Assembly (NCBI GenBank): GCA_900543845.1 | Contig: UQTD01000087.1 | Span: 1 to 6,341, forward strand | Direction of reading: 5' to 3' | From: an uncultured Collinsella sp. | GTDB lineage: Bacteria > Actinomycetota > Coriobacteriia > Coriobacteriales > Coriobacteriaceae | Length of the DNA: 6,341 nt | Part shown: positions 1-4,520 of the stretch, one piece after another | Layout: each line of letters opens with the position of its first letter | Numbering within the stretch: the first letter of the stretch is position 1 | Notes under the pieces: model-generated | Database searches by the model: none | What the model was told of the DNA's origin: nothing | What the model saw: only the letters and a program-made list of their open reading frames with translations | Position numbers and translations under genes: made by a program

Positions 1-1416
1 GTTCTTCACACCGTTGTGCTTTGCATTGCCAATGGCGTCGTGCACGGCGTCGCGGGCCTCGGCGGCCGTTGCCTTGGCAGAGCGCAGCTTGGCTGCCAGG
101 TCGGGATTGGTCTCGGCAACCGCGGCGATCGTGGGGCCGTCGAGCTCTTCTTGCGTGGGCTCGGCCAAAAAGTCGATGGCATACTGAGCGGCTACCATGG
201 AGCCCTTGGCGAGCACGCTCTCGTCGATCTTATAGAAGCAGGAGTGCTGGGCATAGGTGGCGCCAATCTGGGGGTTGCGCGTGCCAACAAAGGCGAGCAC
301 GCCCGGTACGCGGCGCAGATACTCCGAGAAGTCCTCGCCCGAAAGCGTGCCACGGTAATGGCCCTCGCCTGCGGGGCCCAGGCACTTGAGCACAGCTTGG
401 CGGCAGCGCTCGCTCGAGGCGGCATCGTTTTCGACCTTGTAGTTGGCGATGGTGTAGTCGGTGAGTTCGGCCTCGGCGCCTAGTGCTGCTGCGGTGTGCT
501 CCACGATGCGGCGCATAAGCTCGGGCATCTCCTCATGCGTCTTGTCGCCATAGGTGCGCACCGTGCCGGCGAGGTACGCCGTGCCGGCGATAACGTTGCG
601 CGCGGTGCCGCCGTGCAGTTCGCCGACGGTGATGACGGCGGGTTCGTAGGGGCTAATCTCGCGCGAGACGATGGTCTGCAGGGCGTTGACAATCTCGGCG
701 GCAACCATAACGGCGTCGTGGCCGCGCTGGGGCATGGCGCCATGGCACGAGGTGCCGCGAACGTCGATGCGGAACCAGTCGGTGTTTGCCATGCGTGGGC
801 CGGGCTCGCAGCTTACGGTGCCGGCGTCGACCTCGCTCCAGATGTGCGCGGCGTAGGCGCCGTCGACGCCATCGAGTACGCCCGTGCCGATCATGAGCTT
901 GGCACCCTGGCCGTTTTCCTCGCTGGGCTGGAATACGATGCGAATCTCGCCGTGGATGTCATCGGTCATGTGGCGCAGAATCTGCAGCGTGCCGAGCATC
1001 ATGGCGATATGGCAGTCGTGACCGCAGGCGTGCATGCAGCCCTCGTTGACGCTGGCGAACTCCTCGCCGGTCTGCTCGGTGACGGGCAGAGCGTCGATAT
1101 CGGCGCGCAGCAGGATACGGCGGCGCGGCGTGCCGTCCTCGCGGTAGGCATCGGGCGCGGTGCCGCGGAGCGTCGCCACCAGGCCGGTCTTGAGCGGACG
1201 CTCGTAGGGGATATTCATGGCGTCGAGCTGGTTGGCGATGTCGGAAGTCGTGCGCTCCTCGGCAAGGCTCAGCTCCGGGTGCTTATGGAAGTGCCGGCGC
1301 TGCTTGATGATGTAGGGTTCAAACTCGGCGGCGATATCCTGGATGGCCGCGGTGACGTCGTCTGCCGCGCGAACCTCGGTTGCCGCCATAATCTGCTGTG
1401 CCTTGGTCTTCGTCAT
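1..1416 (-). CDS. M20-family (M20D-type) metallo-amidohydrolase, 3' end outside the window
   Basis: Read on the minus strand, this frame stays open for 472 codons from ATG at 1416 to the window edge, so the C-terminus is missing. An AAGGAG lies 10 nt before the start. The M20D landmarks appear in order: RRHFHKHPELS (about residues 40-50), ADIDALP (105-111), HACGHDCH (129-136), PSEENGQG (164-171), HIW (191-193), CHGAMP (224-229), SGEDFS (359-364) and a late QHS (390-392). The predicted two-metal ligands are C131, H133, E167, H191 and H391, with E166 as the general base. Family members hydrolyse N-acyl amino acids, hippurate-like or aminobenzoyl-glutamate-like amides in the cytoplasm; the substrate cannot be read from sequence. 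No signal peptide is visible. The catalytic fold should end near residue 418, yet an Ala/Glu/Lys-rich tail of at least 54 residues follows. It is divergent from the YtcJ-like gene. The family is certain, the exact function is not. Confidence 0.93.
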   Translation of the reverse strand, partial: MTKTKAQQIMAATEVRAADDVTAAIQDIAAEFEPYIIKQRRHFHKHPELSLAEERTTSDIANQLDAMNIPYERPLKTGLVATLRGTAPDAYREDGTPRRRILLRADIDALPVTEQTGEEFASVNEGCMHACGHDCHIAMMLGTLQILRHMTDDIHGEIRIVFQPSEENGQGAKLMIGTGVLDGVDGAYAAHIWSEVDAGTVSCEPGPRMANTDWFRIDVRGTSCHGAMPQRGHDAVMVAAEIVNALQTIVSREISPYEPAVITVGELHGGTARNVIAGTAYLAGTVRTYGDKTHEEMPELMRRIVEHTAAALGAEAELTDYTIANYKVENDAASSERCRQAVLKCLGPAGEGHYRGTLSGEDFSEYLRRVPGVLAFVGTRNPQIGATYAQHSCFYKIDESVLAKGSMVAAQYAIDFLAEPTQEELDGPTIAAVAETNPDLAAKLRSAKATAAEARDAVHDAIGNAKHNGVKN

Positions 1417-1584
1417 GGTCGATTTGCTCCTTGTTGGCTCGATCGCAAAATCGTACAGGCTCTCTCCAGTATGCCACCTGCCGCTAGGGCTGGTAAAGTT
1501 GCCGTTTGCCGCTTGGGGTTTTGTTGCAAGGGCGGGGGAGTACACTCGGGGGTGTTGAATTTCCTGCCAGAGATGGGGATGCCC
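1417..1584. promoter_or_regulatory. Divergent promoter region between the two hydrolase genes
   Basis: This 168-bp gap must hold the start signals for both flanking genes. I see no convincing consensus promoter. On the plus strand the best -10 candidate is TACACT (1541-1546), with only a poor T-rich -35 upstream. On the minus strand TACGAT (1448-1453 on the plus strand reads ATCGTA) is a weak -10 candidate. No clear dyad operator is visible. The shared region makes co-regulation of the two hydrolases possible, but nothing in the sequence demonstrates it. Confidence 0.4.
1427..1432 (-). promoter_or_regulatory. Ribosome-binding site of the M20 gene
   Basis: AAGGAG on the minus strand, 10 nt before the ATG at 1416. 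It supports that start, which also places the RRxFHxHPELS motif at the usual distance of about 40 residues from the N-terminus. Confidence 0.75.
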
Positions 1585-3222
1585 ATGCAACATATCGATC
1601 GGATTATCCGCTCCAAGAACGTCTTTACCGCGCAAGACGGCATCGATACCGCCCGCGAGCTGGCGATTGCCAGTGCGGGCGATCGCATCGTCGCGGTCGG
1701 CGCGCCCGATGACATGATTGCCGCCGCCCCTGCTGCCACGCCGGTGGTCGACTACGGCGAGCAATTCATCTGCCCCGGTTTCCATGATGCGCACCTGCAC
1801 TTCTTCCATACCTCGGTCGGTTCCTCGCCGTACATGCTCATGGATATGGGCACGTCAGAGGCGGCACTGGTGCAGCATGCGCTCAAGTTTTCCCAAGGCT
1901 TGCCCGATGACGCCTGGGTCGTGACCCAGGGCTGGCGCGATTACCGCTGGGATCCGCCCGAGCACCCTACCAAGGCTTCCCTCGACGCCGCCTTCCCCGA
2001 TCGCCCCTGTGTTATGTATTCGGGCGACGGGCATACCCTGTGGCTCAACAGCCGCGCACTCGAAGTCCTCGGCGTGACGCGCGACAGCGAGCCGCCGGCG
2101 GGTGGCAGCTACGACAAAGATGCAAATGGCGAGCTCACAGGTATCGCTCACGAGGCTGCGGCCATGCAGCTGCTGCCGCGCTGTCTTGAGTGGCTGGGCG
2201 AGGATCGCATCGCGAGCGCTTACGCCGACCAGATGAAGCGTATGGCCGAGCAAGGCATCACCTCAATCTGCGATATGTCGCTCATGCCCATGCCGGGTTG
2301 CGACTTTATTCGCGACGATGTTTACGACAAGCTGCAGACCGCCGGCAAGCTGGGCATCCGCGCCCATCTGTTTCCCACGCTGCTGGATGACCAATCGCGC
2401 TTGGAAGAACTCCAGACCCGCTACGCGAACAACGCGCTGCTCTCGGCGCCAGGCTTTAAACAGTTCTTCGACGGCGTGTCGAGCGAGCATACCGCATACC
2501 TCACTGAGCCCTATACCAACCCGCGCTTCCCGGGCGACCAGGGTCGCCTGACGGTTCCTGTCGAGCGCATGCGCAAGCTGGTTCTGGCGGCAGCCGAGCG
2601 CGGCCACATCGTGCGCATCCACGTTATCGGCGACGGTGCCATCCATGCTGCGCTCGATATCTTTGAGGAGGCGGCAGAGCTCTACGGCTTGCCCCAGCAC
2701 GGCCATAATACGCTCGAGCATCTAGAGAATTTGCTGCCTCAGGACATCGATCGTCTGCGCAAGCTCAACGTCATTGCCTCGAGCCAGCCTTGCCACATCA
2801 CGCTCGACCCGGGTGGCCCGGAGCGCGACCTGGGCCTGGAACGCAGCCGCATCATGTGGCCGTTCGCGACCTATAAGCAGCGCGGCATCCGCCAAGCCTT
2901 CGGCACCGATAGCCCCATCACAGCCGTTACTAGCATGAACGTGCTCTACACGGCCATCACGCGCCAAGACCCCCGCAGCCACTGGCCCGAGGGCGGCTGG
3001 CTTCCCAGCGAGCGCATCGACGCGGCTACAGCCCTGCACAACTACACCCTGGGCAGCGCTTACGCGGCAGGTGACGAGCAAAACCTCGGCAGCCTAGAGC
3101 CCGGCAAATACGCCGACCTGGTAGTCCTGGACCAAAACCCGCTCACCGTTGACCCTCAAGAGCTCCAGGACACCAAAGTTCAGGCAACCTACCTAGCAGG
3201 CAACTTGATTTACGAGCGCTAA
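1585..3222 (+). CDS. YtcJ-like amidohydrolase (amidohydrolase family 3)
   Basis: A complete 545-aa metal-dependent hydrolase of the YtcJ / N-substituted formamide deformylase type. Visible landmarks are FHDAHLHF with the HxH metal ligands H70 and H72, the likely carboxylated lysine K292 in GFKQFFDG, HVIGDGA with H346 and D350, EHLE with H379, and FGTDSP with catalytic D442. The C-terminal GSLEPGKYADLVVLDQNP segment completes the small beta-sandwich domain typical of this superfamily. Its length matches the family (about 530-550 aa). There is no signal peptide, so it is probably cytosolic. Candidate in-frame ATGs lie at 1573, 1579 and 1585. I chose 1585 because GGGG at 1575-1578 is the only Shine-Dalgarno-like stretch and the N-terminus then begins right at the first beta-strand; the difference is at most four residues. 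The frame is also open far upstream, but that part is antisense to the M20 gene. The gene ends in TAATAA. The substrate is unknown; amidase or deformylase activity is an inference from the family. Confidence 0.92.
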   Translation: MQHIDRIIRSKNVFTAQDGIDTARELAIASAGDRIVAVGAPDDMIAAAPAATPVVDYGEQFICPGFHDAHLHFFHTSVGSSPYMLMDMGTSEAALVQHALKFSQGLPDDAWVVTQGWRDYRWDPPEHPTKASLDAAFPDRPCVMYSGDGHTLWLNSRALEVLGVTRDSEPPAGGSYDKDANGELTGIAHEAAAMQLLPRCLEWLGEDRIASAYADQMKRMAEQGITSICDMSLMPMPGCDFIRDDVYDKLQTAGKLGIRAHLFPTLLDDQSRLEELQTRYANNALLSAPGFKQFFDGVSSEHTAYLTEPYTNPRFPGDQGRLTVPVERMRKLVLAAAERGHIVRIHVIGDGAIHAALDIFEEAAELYGLPQHGHNTLEHLENLLPQDIDRLRKLNVIASSQPCHITLDPGGPERDLGLERSRIMWPFATYKQRGIRQAFGTDSPITAVTSMNVLYTAITRQDPRSHWPEGGWLPSERIDAATALHNYTLGSAYAAGDEQNLGSLEPGKYADLVVLDQNPLTVDPQELQDTKVQATYLAGNLIYER

Positions 3223-3240
3223 TAATCATGCCGTACCGTT

Positions 3241-3288
3241 AAACGCGGCTCGGGCAGCCTATTTTGGGTTGGCGCTCGAGCCGCGTTT
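3241..3288 (+). terminator. Stem-loop terminator after the YtcJ-like gene
   Basis: AAACGCGGCTCG (3241-3252) and CGAGCCGCGTTT (3277-3288) form a perfect 12-bp stem with a 24-nt loop, starting 18 nt after the stop codon. The A-rich base on one side and the TTTGT on the other would suit termination from either direction. The T-tract is short, so efficiency is uncertain. Confidence 0.72.
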
Positions 3289-3333
3289 GTATATCGGTGG
3301 GGACTCGCTGTGAGCGTCCCTGCTCTGCTTGAT

Positions 3334-3373
3334 TTGAGCGTGGGGTGGGGCGCCGCTGCCCCCACGCGCTCAA
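3334..3373. terminator. GC-rich stem-loop, possible second terminator
   Basis: TTGAGCG (3334-3340) pairs with CGCTCAA (3367-3373), and TGGGG (3341-3345) pairs with CCCCA (3360-3364), leaving a two-base CG bulge at 3365-3366. It stands about 45 bp beyond the first terminator, so it may be a backup terminator. It could equally be part of the repetitive material that fills this gap. Only ATTT follows it, so a Rho-independent role is not firm. Confidence 0.45.
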
Positions 3374-3405
3374 TTTGGACATCAGCAATGCGGTCTCTTG
3401 GTGTT

Positions 3406-3435
3406 TTGCATACTTTCCATTACAGATTGCATAAA
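3406..3435 (+). promoter_or_regulatory. Candidate promoter or paired binding site
   Basis: TTGCAT (3406-3411) and CATAAA (3430-3435) are separated by 18 bp and resemble a sigma70-type -35/-10 pair pointing toward repeats A and B and groES. The same stretch contains TTGCATA twice (3406-3412 and 3427-3433), exactly 21 bp apart. That is two helical turns and would equally suit a dimeric regulator. This is one of the few AT-rich patches in the gap. Weak evidence for either reading. Confidence 0.25.
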
Positions 3436-3479
3436 TAGGCTGGGATGTTCTTTCTGGTCCTGATGTACCCCCGCCTGGG

Positions 3480-3717
3480 CCGTGCAAAAAACGGAGTATT
3501 CAGCAACGCAGGTTCCGTCGGTGCCGCTGCAGTCGGGTAACGTTGTGGAGATTGACGTCATTTCGGGCTCCGGTGCGACGCGAGGCATGCCTTTTTGTCC
3601 CAACGGGGTCTGCCCACCGACCAAAACCGCCCGCTGAAAGCATCCTTGGGACCAAAAAAGTATGTCCGGCGCGTATGCATTTAGCCTGGCCTGCTGAATA
3701 CTCCCAAAAATGCACGG
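3480..3717. repeat. Inverted repeat A (imperfect long palindrome)
   Basis: CCGTGCA (3480-3486) and GGAGTATTCAGCA (3493-3505) are mirrored by TGCTGAATACTCC (3692-3704) and TGCACGG (3711-3717). The 6-nt spacer on each side is A-rich on the plus strand. Inside lies a second stem: CTTTTTGTCCCAA (3591-3603) against TTGGGACCAAAAAAG (3646-3660), with partial pairing continuing outward through the GGCATGCC area. The inner stem is off-centre, so the element is not one clean hairpin. The last arm can pair instead with CCGTGC at 3733-3738. It may be a MITE-like or REP-like element, or a structured RNA. I see no target-site duplication and no coding content. Confidence 0.55.
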
Positions 3718-3786
3718 TGCTCCCCGGGGGACCCGTGCGCGCGGCGAAAACCATGCCCATGTCGCTATCCGCATCGCCATTTTGCT

Positions 3787-4002
3787 GCACTGACTTTTCT
3801 GAATGCCGGGCCCGAGTTGGTCAACCTGGCTCGCGGGGCGGACCGGAGGGCATGAAGTTTGTCGCGAGTTCCGCACGCAAAGGAAAGCACTTAACGTGCT
3901 TTCCGTCTTGCGCAGGACTGTAGAGCAGCAAACTTCATGCCCTCCGGTCCGCCCCGGGAGCCACTGCCAAGTTATCCCCCGGCATTCAGAAAATCTAAGT
4001 GC
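3787..4002. repeat. Inverted repeat B, 216-bp nested palindrome upstream of groES
   Basis: Perfect 28-bp arms at 3834-3861 and 3929-3956 (both reading through the core CGGACCGGAGGGCATGAAG or its complement). Outside them the match continues imperfectly, through AGCCA/TGGCT and then TTTTCTGAATGCCGGG/CCCGGCATTCAGAAAA, to GCACT at 3787 and AGTGC at 4002. At the centre is a clean hairpin, GGAAAGCAC-TTAAC-GTGCTTTCC (3882-3904), flanked by a CGCAA/TTGCG match. Both strands would fold into one extended rod. Possible roles are a dispersed palindromic (MITE/REP-like) element, a bidirectional terminator insulating groESL, or a structured RNA. No transposase or target duplication is visible. Confidence 0.75.
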
Positions 4003-4018
4003 CAAAAAATAAGATTTT
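3990..4018 (+). other. AT-rich stem next to the groES promoter region
   Basis: AAAATCT (3990-3996) and AGATTTT (4012-4018) could pair around a 15-nt loop, and six Ts end at 4020. The stem is all but one AT pair and overlaps the outer arm of palindrome B. It may act as a weak terminator for transcription coming from upstream, or simply be AT-rich promoter-proximal DNA. Confidence 0.3.
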
Positions 4019-4038
4019 TTGACTCCATGTTGTATAAC
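4019..4038 (+). promoter_or_regulatory. Probable groESL promoter area
   Basis: TTGACT (4019-4024) is a good -35 hexamer and TATAAC (4033-4038) a good -10 hexamer, but they are only 8 bp apart and cannot work together as a standard promoter. TATAAC with a poor -35, or TTGACT with a poor -10 near 4042, are the alternatives. The area lies in the only AT-rich stretch before groES, about 95 bp from its start. I see no CIRCE (TTAGCACTC-N9-GAGTGCTAA) and no HspR/HAIR site here. Confidence 0.35.
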
Positions 4039-4088
4039 CCGCCATTCGTGGGTACCATTCAACGCGTACGCAAACAAAAAGGGTTAAC

Positions 4089-4109
4089 CCGCGCGGCATG
4101 ACCGCGCGG
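4089..4109 (+). promoter_or_regulatory. GC dyad in the groES leader (hairpin or operator)
   Basis: CCGCGCGG-CATGA-CCGCGCGG is a perfect 8-bp stem with a 5-nt loop, ending 5 nt before the AAAGGAGG ribosome-binding site. Because each half is itself palindromic, the site is both an inverted and a direct repeat. It abuts and shares two bases with another perfect palindrome, GGGTTAACCC (4081-4090), so the two RNA folds compete. It could be a repressor operator or a leader hairpin affecting translation or mRNA stability. An ATG lies in its loop (4098). Confidence 0.5.
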
Positions 4110-4114
4110 CCCAC

Positions 4115-4122
4115 AAAGGAGG
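4115..4122 (+). promoter_or_regulatory. groES ribosome-binding site
   Basis: AAAGGAGG is a near-perfect Shine-Dalgarno, 8 nt before ATG 4131. It decides the start of groES in favour of 4131 over the in-frame ATG at 4098, which lies in the upstream hairpin loop and has no ribosome-binding site. Confidence 0.9.
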
Positions 4123-4130
4123 AAACAAGC

Positions 4131-4424
4131 ATGTCGTCTTTGAAGCCGCTTGCAGATCGCGTCCTGGTCAAGCCCGACGAGGCCGAGCAGAAGACCGCTT
4201 CTGGTCTGTACATCGCTAGCAACGCTCAGGAGAAGCCGCAGCGCGGCACCATCGTTGCCGTTGGCGCCGGTAAGGTCAACGACAAGGGCGAGCGCATTCC
4301 CATGGACGTTCAGGTCGGCGACGTTGTCATCTACGGTAAGTTTGGTGGCAACGAGGTCAAGGTCGACGGCGAGAAGTATCTGCTGATGCGCGCCGACGAC
4401 ATCTACGCCGTCGTCGAGGCCTAG
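4131..4424 (+). CDS. groES: Co-chaperonin GroES (Cpn10)
   Basis: A complete 97-aa protein, the standard GroES length. It forms the heptameric lid of the GroEL chamber in the cytoplasm. Landmarks: LKPLADRVLVKP at the N-terminus (about 4-15), the mobile loop EQKTASGLYIASNAQEKPQRGT (about 19-40 in two halves), the roof-loop region near NDKGERIPMDVQVGD, then VVIYGKFGGNEVKVDGEKYLLMR and the closing DDIYAVVE. In the mobile loop the hydrophobic GroEL-binding tripeptide, IVL in E. coli, reads L26-Y27-I28 here. This keeps the hydrophobic character but brings in a tyrosine. The start at 4131 is fixed by AAAGGAGG and by family length. groEL follows 96 bp downstream, so the two almost certainly form one operon. 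The TAG stop sits in the loop of a small hairpin (4415-4429). Confidence 0.98.
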   Translation: MSSLKPLADRVLVKPDEAEQKTASGLYIASNAQEKPQRGTIVAVGAGKVNDKGERIPMDVQVGDVVIYGKFGGNEVKVDGEKYLLMRADDIYAVVEA

Positions 4425-4494
4425 CCTCGTCAGAATCTCTGATTCGTCTTTGAACGCGCCTGCCGCATAGGACTCGGAAGCGGCGACGCGAGTC
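4415..4494 (+). other. groES-groEL spacer with alternative small stem-loops
   Basis: CGAGGC-CTA-GCCTCG (4415-4429) straddles the groES stop codon. GAATC-TCT-GATTC (4433-4445) follows at once. Further on, GCCGC (4462-4466) can pair with GCGGC (4480-4484), while GACTCG (4471-4476) can pair with CGAGTC (4489-4494). These last two stems interlock, so they are alternative folds or a pseudoknot. No T-tract follows any of them, which argues against full termination. They might set the groES:groEL mRNA ratio, protect 3' ends, or have no role. Confidence 0.35.
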
Positions 4495-4520
4495 ACATTT
4501 CTTTTGGAGGATTACCTACC

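Larger units (their letters stand above)
3289..4130. other. Gene-poor, palindrome-rich intergenic region
   Basis: About 840 bp between the YtcJ-like gene and groES. No open frame here has a good ribosome-binding site or recognisable protein features. Frames of up to 231 codons exist on both strands, but they run straight through the inverted repeats. The two strands even give matching peptides (RTGGHEVC and QTSCPPVRP on each), as expected of a palindrome and not of a gene. Contents from left to right: a small GC hairpin (3300-3320), a stem-loop (3334-3373), a TTGCATA direct repeat (3406-3433), inverted repeat A (3480-3717), a short GC-rich hairpin (3712-3738), palindrome B (3787-4002), an AT-rich stem (3990-4018), and the groES leader. 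Confidence 0.7.

Noticed and set aside
496..1584. Plus-strand open frame continuous with the YtcJ-like gene, giving an apparent 908-aa protein
   Set aside because: The first 360 or so codons are antisense to the M20 gene, which has full family motifs. The real amidohydrolase begins near 1585.
3500..3790. A 96-codon minus-strand frame starting at GTG 3790, fairly protein-like in its first half
   Set aside because: It has no Shine-Dalgarno, overlaps inverted repeat A, has an Arg-rich second half and no recognisable domain. A degraded gene fragment cannot be fully excluded without a search.
3882..3904. CIRCE-like look of the hairpin AGCAC...GTGCT in palindrome B
   Set aside because: The arms and the 5-nt loop do not match TTAGCACTC-N9-GAGTGCTAA, and the site is the centre of a larger palindrome.
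3543..3923. A 126-codon plus-strand frame
   Set aside because: It has no ribosome-binding site, ends inside palindrome B, and its composition is like a shadow frame.
3480..4002. CRISPR array or tandem-repeat interpretation of the repeated segments
   Set aside because: The repeats are inverted pairs, not regularly spaced direct repeats, and no cas gene is present.
3382..4077. A 231-codon minus-strand open frame in the groES upstream gap
   Set aside because: It runs through both inverted repeats and has no ribosome-binding site. The opposite strand yields matching peptides (RTGGHEVC, QTSCPPVRP), the mark of a translated palindrome.
4098..4130. Upstream in-frame ATG giving GroES an 11-residue extension
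   Set aside because: The ATG sits in a hairpin loop without a ribosome-binding site, whereas ATG 4131 has AAAGGAGG at 8 nt and gives the normal 97-aa protein.
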